A DNA stretch of 64,000 nt from Pontibacter aydingkolensis (GTDB lineage Bacteria > Bacteroidota > Bacteroidia > Cytophagales > Hymenobacteraceae). Where the stretch lies: contig NZ_JAHYXK010000006.1 in NCBI RefSeq assembly GCF_019443125.1, positions 62,001 through 126,000 on the forward strand, in the 5' to 3' direction. Positions 7,625-16,396 of this stretch are shown here, in pieces. The translations under genes and the position numbers were made by a program. The notes beneath the pieces were generated by a model. That model worked only from the letters and a program-made list of their open reading frames with translations. It had not been told where the DNA came from and did not search any database. Every line of letters begins with the position of its first letter. Positions within the stretch are counted from its first letter, which is position 1.

Positions 7625-9985
7625 TTACACTTTCGTTAACTTCTTCCACCAGGGTTGTGCCTGACCATCCTCTGCATAATATCCATAGCCATAGCCGTAA
7701 CCATAGCCATAGCCGTAACTAAGTTTCTTAAAGTCTACGTCGTTGAATAAGATGGCTGTGTTCTTAATTTTACCGGCTTCATATTGCTGCTGAATATTGG
7801 TCAGGAAGGTTTTTAGCGTATAATCCTGCCTCACCATATAGATGTTCGCATCTGCCAACTGCATTAATTCAAGGCCATCCGATAGTATGCCAACGGGTGG
7901 CGTATCCAGGATGATATAATCGTACCGCCGCTTTAACTCTTCGATCAGGAAACCCATCCTTTTATTTAAAAGCAATTCTGACGGATTAGGAGGAATATCA
8001 CCGGAAGGCAAAATGTACAGGCCATCCTGTATGGTGGGGTGAATAACTTCTTCTAAGTTAGCATACCCTGCCAGGTAATTGCTTAGACCGACTCCGCTAC
8101 TTACGCCAAAATCTGTGTTATTGTTTGGTTTTCGCATGTCAGCGTTAATCAAAATGGTACGCTCCCCCGAAATCGCGAAAATATAGGCCAGGTTCTTTGC
8201 TGAAAAGGTTTTTCCTTCCCCGCTTATAGAAGATGTAATAACGAATATTTTCCCATCCTCATGTTCATTATTCGTCATAAAGCGCAGGTTGGAGCGAACT
8301 GTTCTAAAGGCCTCGGAAAGAGCAGACTTAGGACTCTGATCTATCAGATTTACGTTTTCCTTTTTATTATGGCCCACCATACCCAGTATAGGTAAAGAGG
8401 TAAGTTTCTTTACATCCTCTGTCGTACTTACTTTATTGTTTAGAACATCCTTTAAAAAAATCAGCCCTATAGGTAAAGCTAAGCCGAGTATCAACGCAAT
8501 GGTGTAGTTTTTTACAGGAGTTGGAGAAATTGGAGCTGAAACATAGGCTTCACCCAATATGGTTACATCAGAAGTATTTGCAGATTTGGAGATACCAGCT
8601 TCAGCTCTTTTCTCCATCAAGAAGACATACAGATCCTCACTTAAACTATAAAGCCGCTGGATATTTATTAACTGCCTTTCGGCAGAAGGCAACTTATTCA
8701 AAGAACTAGAAGCAACGGCAATACGATTGTTAAGATCCCTAAGCGTAATATTATTTGCACTTTCAATACTAGTTAAGTTTTCCAGTAACACTTCTTTAAG
8801 CTCTCTTAATTGCTGCCTTTTTACCTTTAATTCCTCTGCTACTAATGGGTTTGCAGCTTTAGCATTTTGTGAGATAACTGAAATCTCCGACTGCAGTTCG
8901 ATTATTTTTGAAATAGAACTATTTAGTATGGGGTCTTCAATTCCTAAGTTAGAAGGAGCAATAAGTGTTTCACTATTACTATCTCTTCTTAAGTAATTAC
9001 GTAAATAATCATAATATTTTTGATTTACAAGAAGCTCTGCCTTTGCGCTCTCAAAGGCTTTTATTTCATTGGCGATTCTTCCTCCCTCACTACTTAAGTT
9101 AAGAGCTGAGTTTCTCCTTTTAAATGCCTCTAATCTGGTTTCTATAAAATATAAGGAGTCGCTTATTTGTTGTAACTGTTCATCTATAAAGTTAAGCGTA
9201 TTAACAGCATTGGTATTTTTTATTGCCAGATTGTTTTGCCGATACGTTTCCATATGGGCATTTAAAAAGTCTACATCCTTATCTGGCGTGTGCCCGGTAA
9301 GTTTCAAAGTTAGCGCAGATGTACCTGGTGCATAAGGAGACACGTCAAGCATTGCAGCATAAAATTTTGAAAGTGAGGCAATGTCGTTGATAGTAAAAAG
9401 AAGCTGATTAGGATTGGAGTCATCTCTGTAAGTTACATCGAGCTTAAAAACAAATCCATTAAGGTTATACTTCTTACCTATAATAAAGCTTTTATTTTGT
9501 ACAATTGTGTTCCATAACATATCTTCAGATGATAATTTGTACTTATTATCATCCATAAGGTCTACTTTAAACATAATACCATATGGTATTGCAGTTGAAA
9601 GTGAATCTACTTTAACAGATATTGGGGATGCACCACCGTAGACTTCTGTTAATTTAATATTCCCCTCTTGAAAATAGGAAACACCAAAATCGAGTTTTTT
9701 CAAAGTTTTCAGTACAAGGCCTGAAGTTTTTAGTACTATAGATTCATTTGTCAATCCTTTAGCGCCTTGAAACATCTCATTCCCATAAAGAATAGCCGCT
9801 GCTGATGCACCTTCCTTAACAGGTTCAGAAATCATTACAGCAGACCTAACTTCAAAAAGGGGAATAGTATATCTGTTGACAAGGAAGGCAATTAACAGTG
9901 CAATAAATACAGAAGCTACGACGAGGTACCAATAATTAAGTACCTTACCTAAAAACTTCATTACATCAAAGCCATTATCCTGCAT
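7625..9985 (-). CDS. wzc: Wzc-like polysaccharide co-polymerase / BY-kinase fusion
   Basis: This protein of about 786 residues combines a Wzz-type chain-length domain with a cytoplasmic tyrosine autokinase. A first membrane helix (YWYLVVASVFIALLIAFLV) is followed by a long periplasmic domain rich in coiled coil. A second helix (YTIALILGLALPIGLIF) comes near residue 500. The C-terminal P-loop kinase has SSISGEGKTFSAKN as Walker A and YDYIILDTPPVG as Walker A'/B. The extreme C-terminus has the tail YGYGYGYGYGYGYY, the autophosphorylation cluster of BY-kinases. I chose the Met at 9985 because the longer start at 10036 overlaps the wza stop by 20 bases and adds a polar stretch. Wza lies immediately upstream, as expected for a partner spanning the envelope. 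Confidence 0.93.
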   Translation of the reverse strand: MQDNGFDVMKFLGKVLNYWYLVVASVFIALLIAFLVNRYTIPLFEVRSAVMISEPVKEGASAAAILYGNEMFQGAKGLTNESIVLKTSGLVLKTLKKLDFGVSYFQEGNIKLTEVYGGASPISVKVDSLSTAIPYGIMFKVDLMDDNKYKLSSEDMLWNTIVQNKSFIIGKKYNLNGFVFKLDVTYRDDSNPNQLLFTINDIASLSKFYAAMLDVSPYAPGTSALTLKLTGHTPDKDVDFLNAHMETYRQNNLAIKNTNAVNTLNFIDEQLQQISDSLYFIETRLEAFKRRNSALNLSSEGGRIANEIKAFESAKAELLVNQKYYDYLRNYLRRDSNSETLIAPSNLGIEDPILNSSISKIIELQSEISVISQNAKAANPLVAEELKVKRQQLRELKEVLLENLTSIESANNITLRDLNNRIAVASSSLNKLPSAERQLINIQRLYSLSEDLYVFLMEKRAEAGISKSANTSDVTILGEAYVSAPISPTPVKNYTIALILGLALPIGLIFLKDVLNNKVSTTEDVKKLTSLPILGMVGHNKKENVNLIDQSPKSALSEAFRTVRSNLRFMTNNEHEDGKIFVITSSISGEGKTFSAKNLAYIFAISGERTILINADMRKPNNNTDFGVSSGVGLSNYLAGYANLEEVIHPTIQDGLYILPSGDIPPNPSELLLNKRMGFLIEELKRRYDYIILDTPPVGILSDGLELMQLADANIYMVRQDYTLKTFLTNIQQQYEAGKIKNTAILFNDVDFKKLSYGYGYGYGYGYGYYAEDGQAQPWWKKLTKV
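7678..7719 (-). repeat. 6-bp microsatellite encoding the Tyr-Gly tail of Wzc
   Basis: Six-base units of the form GGYTAY (Gly-Tyr codons) repeat in tandem on the minus strand and encode the alternating Gly-Tyr tail. Slippage would add or remove two residues without changing frame. Confidence 0.8.
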
Positions 9986-10016
9986 GTTCTTATTAAACTT
10001 CGGTGACAGATTAAAA

Positions 10017-10796
10017 TTAAAACAAGTAACGATCACCTAACAATAGTAATGTCGTAAATAATGAAAGGGTTAAACCCACATTAGCTATGACATTTTCTCT
10101 AAAATACTTCGCAGGCAATGGATCTATTACGATAGTATCGTTTGGCTTCAAATAAAAATTGGAAAGCGCCAGTACATTGTCATCCAGCAAGCTAAACTTA
10201 TAGAGCTTAGCCTGGCCGTTCTCGTACCTGATAAGTTTGATGCTGCCTCTGTTAGAGTAAGGTCCAAAACCACCGGCATTAGCAATGGCTTCCAAAAGAT
10301 TGATGTTATCCTGGTAAGTAGTATACTGCCCCTGTCCCCCTACTTCACCCACAATGGTATACCTGAATGTCAGCAATCGCATGTTTACTGTTGGTTCTTT
10401 AAGGTAAGGCTGCAGTGCTTCTGTTACTTTTAACCTTGCATCTGGTAAAGAAAGTCCTTTCAGGTTTACTTTGCCTACCACAGGTAGTACCATATTTCCT
10501 TCAGCATCTAAAGTGTATCCTTCCAGTATAGGGTCTCCTCCTGCTGTTACGGTTCCTGCACCGAGAAAATTATACTCCGATTTGGTAGTGCTCTGTACCT
10601 TCAGCGATAGCACATCCCCAGGCTGCAAAGTGTAAACCGGCTGCTTTAAGTCGAATGTTTTCAGTAGTTGATCAGCGTTGGCCTGGTTTTTTATTTCCGG
10701 GTTATCCTGCAACAGCATGACCTTCTTCTGCGGCACACAGGAAGAAAAACATATAAGGCCAATAAGTATATAAAATGCGATAAAGGGTTTGCGCAT
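10017..10796 (-). CDS. wza: Wza-like polysaccharide export outer-membrane lipoprotein
   Basis: This outer-membrane export protein of the Poly_export family has about 259 residues from the chosen Met. The start MRKPFIAFYILIGLICFSSC gives a good lipoprotein signal with the lipobox Cys at residue 20. A longer in-frame start 14 codons upstream (10838) would add a charged leader before the signal. The mature protein has a PES domain (YTLQPGDVLSLKVQS) followed by SLBB-type repeats (LPVVGKVNLKGLSLPDARLKVTEAL and the later YTIVGEVGGQGQY). A hydrophobic C-terminus (NVGLTLSLFTTLLLLG) may insert in a membrane. The stop falls 31 bases before the preferred wzc start. Wza and Wzc together normally form a trans-envelope export machine. 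Confidence 0.92.
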   Translation of the reverse strand: MRKPFIAFYILIGLICFSSCVPQKKVMLLQDNPEIKNQANADQLLKTFDLKQPVYTLQPGDVLSLKVQSTTKSEYNFLGAGTVTAGGDPILEGYTLDAEGNMVLPVVGKVNLKGLSLPDARLKVTEALQPYLKEPTVNMRLLTFRYTIVGEVGGQGQYTTYQDNINLLEAIANAGGFGPYSNRGSIKLIRYENGQAKLYKFSLLDDNVLALSNFYLKPNDTIVIDPLPAKYFRENVIANVGLTLSLFTTLLLLGDRYLF

Positions 10797-10927
10797 TTGT
10801 CTGGTGGTCTTCGGGTTAAAACTTAAATCAAGCTTCAATTTACATTTATGCTTAATTTACAAAGTACAAATTAGGCATTTTATTGTTTAATTAAATAGCA
10901 TTGACAGTTTTTTAGTCAAAATCTGAT

Positions 10928-11761
10928 TTAAAAATTCACTTGTATGCCATTAGAGATGGAATATACAAATCTGGTAACTGGTACAATTGGCTCATCCTCA
11001 TACACACAGTTAAAATTGGTTCGGAAGGAGAATTTGCTGTTCACCTTAAAATTTAAGGAAACATCACCGCTTATTCTGTTCCGGAAGTCATCGATTCTTT
11101 TGTCGTAGCCTGTCTGGTAGTATACAATGCCGTCGGTACTGATTGTCTCGCTAAGCTTGGCCTTAGCGCTAAAGTAGTTGGTAGATTTTAGCAGATCAGA
11201 TACGACAAGCATTTGGTCCATTTCCGGATTTTCCCACTCTTCGTGCTCGTGCATCAGGCCAGTTCCAAAGTATAAGCTTAAGTCTTTGTCGCGGAGTATA
11301 GCCAGCCTTACGCCGCCTCCCAAGAGGGTACGAAGTTCCAATCCGCGGGCCTTATCGGCCTGTGCCTGGGCAAAAAGCTCGTAAGACAGCTTTCGTTTCC
11401 GGAAAAGGTTGGCCCGGAGGTGAGAATAGCCGGTGCTGGCCACGGTATTTCGCTGTTCGGGAGAGTCGTAGTTTACCAGCAGGTAGTTATAGTAGTTCAA
11501 AAGCAAGTAACTGTGTTTGCCCGAGATATACGCAAGATCACCGGTAAAGGTAAGCTGCAGGTAGTTATTCGGGTTGTTTTTGCCGGCATTCCGGTTAAAC
11601 ATAGAGAAATTGATGCCTGCCTTACCTGTAAGGTAATTGGCTGTGTCCTGGCTAATTCTGGCGCGTTCTATATTGAGTATCTGCGCACTGGTATGCTGCC
11701 CAGCCAGGATAAAGAAGAGAATAAAAACAAAGGGTAATATGTACTGTTTATAAGAAGTCAT
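10928..11761 (-). CDS. Exported DUF481-like outer-membrane beta-barrel protein
   Basis: From the chosen Met the protein has 277 residues and begins with a signal peptide (YILPFVFILFFILAG) cut near TSAQ. The rest alternates polar and hydrophobic residues in strands such as YLQLTFTGDLAYISG and SGDVSLNFKVNSKFSFR. It ends in an aromatic residue (GIQVNF), as expected for an outer-membrane barrel. It resembles the DUF481 family of porin-like proteins. A longer start at 11803 adds 14 polar residues before the signal. It lies 131 bases upstream of wza on the same strand and may be cotranscribed with the export genes. Role unknown. Confidence 0.6.
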   Translation of the reverse strand: MTSYKQYILPFVFILFFILAGQHTSAQILNIERARISQDTANYLTGKAGINFSMFNRNAGKNNPNNYLQLTFTGDLAYISGKHSYLLLNYYNYLLVNYDSPEQRNTVASTGYSHLRANLFRKRKLSYELFAQAQADKARGLELRTLLGGGVRLAILRDKDLSLYFGTGLMHEHEEWENPEMDQMLVVSDLLKSTNYFSAKAKLSETISTDGIVYYQTGYDKRIDDFRNRISGDVSLNFKVNSKFSFRTNFNCVYEDEPIVPVTRFVYSISNGIQVNF

Positions 11762-11879
11762 TACAGAATATTGTTTCAGGCTACTGTTTGAGTTCTCTCC
11801 CACATAATCAACTCACAAGCGTATTAAGAAGGAGAAAGCGTTCTTTTTAGCTAAGATGACTGGTTTATTCTATCATTTG

Positions 11880-11984
11880 CTGGCGCGGATCTGTGATCCG
11901 TGACTTACTATAATGTTGGATTTGCAATCCGACTGGGCCTGAGGCCCAACTATAGTTCGACACGAGCGAGGACGCTCGCGCCAT
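11880..11984. repeat. Mosaic of mini-hairpins in the spacer
   Basis: Four short hairpins follow each other: GGATCtgtGATCC, GGATTtgcAATCC, GGGCCtgaGGCCC and CGAGCGaggaCGCTCG, enclosed by GGCGCG / CGCGCC. A related element with two of the same hairpin words and the linker GTGACT..CTATAAT lies at 15934-16013, with the CGAGCG hairpin at the opposite end. Nothing else is seen in 11804-12046. Confidence 0.75.
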
Positions 11985-12046
11985 AATATTGATCAGCATG
12001 AAAAACGCATCTCGAAACCAAAGTTTAATAGCAAATCTACAATACT

Positions 12047-12532
12047 ATGGCTAGAACTTCAATAAAGATCATCGGGTTATTGCGTGATACGGCCGATCGT
12101 TTACAACATGGCGCTCCTTATCAATGGGGACACATGGGTAGCTGCAACTGCGGGCACCTGGCGCAAACCATCACAAAGTATAGCAAAGGGGCAATTCACG
12201 AGGCTGCCATGACACGCCACGGCGACTGGGCGGAGCAATTGCGCGAATACTGTCCGCAAAGCGGATTGCCACTCGACGCAGTAATAGATAAAATGCTGGA
12301 AACCGGGTTTACACGGGAAGACCTTTCGCACCTGGAGCGGCTATCAGATCAGCACATATTGAACTACCTCCCACCCAACGCAGGTTTTCTGAAACATAAT
12401 GTGCGCGATGATGTGGTTTTATACTTACATACTTGGGCAGACCTCCTGGAAAAGCAACTTTTAGAAAGTATTTCCCTACACAAACTGCAAAAAGAAGCGG
12501 TACTTAATAAAATAGCTATACTTGATGCTTAA
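12047..12532 (+). CDS. Conserved hypothetical protein with Cys/His-rich N-terminus
   Basis: This 161-residue protein has no signal peptide or membrane span. The N-terminal half contains a Cys/His-rich stretch (YQWGHMGSCNCGHLAQTI, then TRHGDWAEQ and a third Cys in REYCPQ) that could bind a metal. The C-terminal half is predicted helical (GFTREDLSHLERLSDQHIL and a long Leu/Lys-rich end). I recall similar proteins as unannotated orthologues in Bacteroidota but cannot name a family. It is followed 42 bases later by an HD phosphohydrolase on the same strand, which may be cotranscribed. Function unknown. Confidence 0.7.
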   Translation: MARTSIKIIGLLRDTADRLQHGAPYQWGHMGSCNCGHLAQTITKYSKGAIHEAAMTRHGDWAEQLREYCPQSGLPLDAVIDKMLETGFTREDLSHLERLSDQHILNYLPPNAGFLKHNVRDDVVLYLHTWADLLEKQLLESISLHKLQKEAVLNKIAILDA

Positions 12533-12574
12533 AGAATAATTGTTGAGTTTTGGGCTTTAGAGTTCTACTGATTT

Positions 12575-13231
12575 ATGCCAACTAACGAAACAATCATACA
12601 CGAAACGGCTGCTTATGTAAAACAACTACTGTCTGGGGAAGGCTCCGGGCATGACTGGTGGCACATTTTCCGCGTCTGGAAAAATGCGCAAAGTATAGCC
12701 CGTGAAGAACAGGGTGCCAACCTGTTTATTGTGGAACTGGCCGCACTGTTGCACGACATCGGTGATCATAAGTTCCATAACGGCGATGAAACGGTTGGCC
12801 CACGTATGGCTCGTGAATGGCTGGAAAAGTGCACTTTGCCAGCGTCTGATATACAACATGTTTGCACCATCATACAAGAGCTTTCCTTTAAGGGTGCAGG
12901 CACGTCGTCGGCGATGCAAAGTATAGAAGGGCGCATTGTGCAGGATGCCGACAGGCTGGATGCCATTGGTGCCATAGGTATTGCCAGAACCTTCGCTTAC
13001 GGAGGACATAAAAACCGCGAACTGTACAACCCGGAAGTAAAGCCGGTACTACATGATTCGTTTGAGGCTTATAAAAGCAGCACCGCCCCCACCATCAACC
13101 ACTTCTACGAAAAGCTTTTGTTGCTAAAAGACCGTATGCATACTAACACTGCCAAAAAGATGGCGCAACAAAGGCACGAGTACATGGAGAATTTTCTGGA
13201 GCAATTCTATAAAGAGTGGGAAGGGAAGTGA
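12575..13231 (+). CDS. HD-domain phosphohydrolase
   Basis: This 218-residue cytoplasmic protein belongs to the YpgQ/YedJ-like HD superfamily. Metal-binding residues are visible as H26/D27 and H30 in GHDWWHIFRVW, H60-D61 in LLHDIGDHKF and D124/D126 in VQDADRLDAIGAIG. Enzymes of this group hydrolyse phosphate esters or nucleotide phosphates in a metal-dependent way. The physiological substrate cannot be told from sequence. Length and motif spacing match the family. It sits downstream of the small Cys/His-rich protein and upstream of an inverted-repeat element. Confidence 0.88.
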   Translation: MPTNETIIHETAAYVKQLLSGEGSGHDWWHIFRVWKNAQSIAREEQGANLFIVELAALLHDIGDHKFHNGDETVGPRMAREWLEKCTLPASDIQHVCTIIQELSFKGAGTSSAMQSIEGRIVQDADRLDAIGAIGIARTFAYGGHKNRELYNPEVKPVLHDSFEAYKSSTAPTINHFYEKLLLLKDRMHTNTAKKMAQQRHEYMENFLEQFYKEWEGK

Positions 13232-13267
13232 TGGTTGTTAGTAGTTAATTATTGGTTGTTAGGGAAT

Positions 13268-13665
13268 GTAGAGACGCAATATTTTGCGTCTTGTTTGCCA
13301 CAGGGCGGTAAGTTTCGTTATTAGTTGTTGGTTATTCGTTATTGGATTTTAGTTTTTATTAATTTCCATAGCGCAAGTGTTAAATGAAGTGTCACTTGTG
13401 CTGGTGCATGGCGGCAAGTCTCCCCGAAATGCTCCGGGGCAGGTCAGGCTTGCGGAGAAAAAGTTCGTAGAGACACAATACCTTGCATATAGCTTACTAC
13501 AAGGCAGTTTATCTTAAAGTTCGCAATAGCAGACATCCCAAAGTATAACCAATGGCTTACGGAAGTCTGAAGGCTTCCCAGCATAGCAAGTGCCAGGAGA
13601 GACCAGGGAGAATTATAGAGAAGTATGTTGTTTCATAGCCAAGACGCAAAATATTGCGTCTCTAC
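13268..13665. repeat. Element bounded by a perfect 26-bp inverted repeat
   Basis: The arms at 13268-13293 and 13640-13665 are exact reverse complements. Each contains the hairpin GACGCAAtattTTGCGTC. A third, degenerate copy (GTAGAGACACAATACC) lies near 13467. The roughly 350 bases between the arms hold no convincing gene. This accounts for most of the 493-base gap 13232-13724. Confidence 0.8.
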
Positions 13666-13724
13666 AATCGAACAACAAATAAACAATATAACCATCAACA
13701 AATTAACAACCAGAAATTAACTAA

Positions 13725-15719
13725 ATGGAGATACCGTTACTCCCTGATGTTGTGATCATACTTGGCCTGGCTGTAGTAGTTATACTATTCTTCCAGCGCT
13801 TTAAACTCCCTACTATACTTGGTTTTCTGGCAACCGGGGTAATTGCTGGCCCTTATGGCTTAAGCCTTATCCATGATACCCATGAGATCGAAATCCTGGC
13901 AGAAATAGGTGTTATCCTTTTGCTCTTTATCATCGGCATGGAGTTCTCACTTCGGAACCTGGCCATGATCAAACGCACGGTACTCCTGGGAGGAACTACG
14001 CAGGTGCTGGCAACCATTGTGCTGGTGGCCGGAATTATGCTGCTCCTGAAATTCAATACCGGTGAGGCTGTCTTTATGGGCTTCCTTATCTCCTTAAGTA
14101 GTACCGCCATCGTGCTAAAACTGCTTCAGGACAAAGGTGAGATCAACAGTCCGCAGGGCAGAGTGGTGCTGGGCATCCTTATTTTCCAGGATATTATTGT
14201 AGTACCCATGATGCTGCTAACCCCTTTAATGGCTGGTGGCACACAAAACATTGCATGGGAACTTACGCTAATGGCGCTAAAAGGCGTTTTCGTAATTGTA
14301 TTTGTATTGATAAGCGCACGCTACCTGGTACCCAGGTTACTTTACATTGTGGCGCGCACAAAAAGCAAAGAGCTGTTTATACTTAGCATTGTGGTTATCT
14401 GCTTTGCCGTGGCATGGTTAACATCAAGCTTAGGTTTATCACTTGCATTGGGCGCATTTATGGCCGGGCTTATTATCTCTGAGTCGGAATACAGTCACCA
14501 GGCCACTAGCAACATACTTCCATTCAGGGAGATCTTTACAAGCTTCTTTTTTGTGTCGATTGGCATGTTGCTGGACTTTAGCTTTATGATGCAGCACCTG
14601 CTGGTTATACTTACGCTTACGTTTGCCACCATGCTGTTAAAGGGATTTGTGGCTACCGTAGCAGCCCGTATACTTCAGTACCCGATCCGAATTTCATTGA
14701 TGGTGGGCTTATCCCTGTTCCAGGTAGGTGAGTTTGCCTTTATACTTTCCAACACGGGCATAACTAATGGGGTGCTCTCGCAGGAGACGTACCAGTACTT
14801 CTTGTCGGTATCGTTGTTAACGATGGGTATATCCCCTTTTGTGATAGGATCGTACCAGCGCATCAGTTCATCCATCAGCTCTATGATCGGGGGAAGTAAA
14901 GAACCTATGCCTTTTGAGCAACATGCACCTGCCGATCACCACGACATCCCGGACCTGAACGACCACATTGTCATCATCGGCTTCGGGATTAATGGCAGAA
15001 ACGTGGCCAAGGCAGCCAAGCATGCCAGCATACCTTACGTTATTATTGAGCTAAATGCGGTGACAGTGCGCCAGGAAAGGCATCTCGGCGAACCTATACT
15101 CTACGGGGATGCAGTGCATGGTATCATACTTTCCCATGTAAACATACACAAGGCGCGGGTAGTGGTTATAGCCATTTCAGATCCCGAGGCTACAAAGCGC
15201 ATTATTGCCAGCATCAGGTCGGTAAGCGAAAAAGTGCACATTATTGTAAGAACGCGCTTTATACAGGAGATGGAAGAAAATTACCGCATTGGGGCCGACG
15301 AGGTTATACCTGAAGAGTTTGAAACATCTATTGAGATTTTCACCCGCGTTCTTACCAAATACCTGATGCCCCGCGATCAGATAGAAAGCTTTACGCACAT
15401 GATCAGGGCAGATAACTATGATATGCTTCGCAGCTTTACCGGCCGGAATAATGCAGTAAGAAACTTGGAGCTTGACATTCCGGATATAGAGGTTGCGAGC
15501 TTAAGGGTTTACACCAACGACGAAGACATCATAAGCAAACCTTTGGTTGAGGCAAATGTGCGTAACAAGTTTAATATCACTATTGTAGCCATTAAACGAA
15601 ATAATACCACCCTCCTTGACATTAACGCAACTACACAAATTAAGACAGGTGATATTGTGTATGTTGTAGGAAAACCCTCTGATGTAACGCGCTTTAATAA
15701 TTTTCTTAAGCCTGAGTAA
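13725..15719 (+). CDS. CPA2 cation:proton antiporter with TrkA-N/TrkA-C domains (Kef/YbaL type)
   Basis: This 664-residue inner-membrane antiporter exchanges K+ or Na+ for protons. About twelve hydrophobic segments fill residues 1-385, including the conserved GILIFQDIIVVPMMLL and the GLSLALGAFMAGLIISESEY region. A RCK domain follows, with nucleotide-binding loop HIVIIGFGINGRNVAKAAK near residue 412 and the glutamate-containing VIIELN strand. A TrkA-C domain (about 585-662) ends the protein. The RCK module suggests control by NAD(H) or a related ligand. The gene stands alone, flanked by repeat-rich spacers, with no KefF/KefG-like partner adjacent. Confidence 0.92.
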   Translation: MEIPLLPDVVIILGLAVVVILFFQRFKLPTILGFLATGVIAGPYGLSLIHDTHEIEILAEIGVILLLFIIGMEFSLRNLAMIKRTVLLGGTTQVLATIVLVAGIMLLLKFNTGEAVFMGFLISLSSTAIVLKLLQDKGEINSPQGRVVLGILIFQDIIVVPMMLLTPLMAGGTQNIAWELTLMALKGVFVIVFVLISARYLVPRLLYIVARTKSKELFILSIVVICFAVAWLTSSLGLSLALGAFMAGLIISESEYSHQATSNILPFREIFTSFFFVSIGMLLDFSFMMQHLLVILTLTFATMLLKGFVATVAARILQYPIRISLMVGLSLFQVGEFAFILSNTGITNGVLSQETYQYFLSVSLLTMGISPFVIGSYQRISSSISSMIGGSKEPMPFEQHAPADHHDIPDLNDHIVIIGFGINGRNVAKAAKHASIPYVIIELNAVTVRQERHLGEPILYGDAVHGIILSHVNIHKARVVVIAISDPEATKRIIASIRSVSEKVHIIVRTRFIQEMEENYRIGADEVIPEEFETSIEIFTRVLTKYLMPRDQIESFTHMIRADNYDMLRSFTGRNNAVRNLELDIPDIEVASLRVYTNDEDIISKPLVEANVRNKFNITIVAIKRNNTTLLDINATTQIKTGDIVYVVGKPSDVTRFNNFLKPE

Positions 15720-15933
15720 GTAATGCCGCAAATTTAGCGAAGCGTAACTTGTGGATTGCCATGAGGCCAGTTTGTAACTGGCGTTATTCATTTTTATGCC
15801 TATACCTATACAATCTGGTTATTATACTTTACCACCAGTTACCGCTGCGTTAAAACTGGCGGCATACATTTGTTTTAATTTTCACTATAAGGTTAGCTAA
15901 GGAGCAGAGCTGGTTCATTCTGTTAAAAACCAT

Positions 15934-16013
15934 CATGGCGCGAGCGTCCTCGTCCCGAAACAAGTCCGGGATCTGCGACTCGTGACTGGCTATAATCTGG
16001 GCCTCCGGCCCAG
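15934..16013. repeat. Mini-hairpin mosaic, second copy
   Basis: This begins ATGGCGCGAGCGtccTCG and ends in the hairpin CTGGGCCtccGGCCCAG, with GGGATCTGCGACTCGTGACT and GGCTATAAT between. It shares words with 11880-11984, partly in the opposite orientation, and lies in the gene-free gap 15720-16396. Confidence 0.7.
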
Positions 16014-16117
16014 TAAAGTCAGAGACTCTACACCACCATAAAACACGAGTCTGGAGACCTCATCTTGTCCCATATCTTTTCAGTACTTGCATCTCTCTTA
16101 GAGCAACTGGCCACTTG

Positions 16118-16267
16118 AGGGCAGGGTCGTTTCATTCTGATTTTTTCTGTCATCCTGAAAGGATCTTGGTTGCTGGGAGGATAGCTTAATCTCCCTTCTA
16201 CCAAGGTTCTTTACAGAATGACAAATATTTTTTTTCAATTTTTATTAGAATGAAACTGCCCTGCCCT
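16118..16267. repeat. Nested inverted-repeat element (MITE-like)
   Basis: The outer arms (AGGGCAGGGTCGTTTCATTC and its imperfect reverse complement ending at 16267) enclose inner arms starting TGTCATCCTG and ending CAGAATGACA. The total length is about 150 bp with no coding potential. The rest of the gap 15720-16396 has the mini-hairpin element and no recognisable gene. Confidence 0.7.
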
Positions 16268-16396
16268 AGAGGGGACAATTCTACTAGGTTAGAGCCTATT
16301 CCAGAAAAGTTACGGGACAAGTTAAAGACTATAAGCTCGCACAAGCGAAAGAGTTTTTTTGCTTCATTAAAATTAGTCGAGCACAGTTATTCAAGC

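Noticed and set aside
13232-13724. Possible small gene in the gap
   Set aside because: No frame with a start and protein-like content; the region is an inverted-repeat element.
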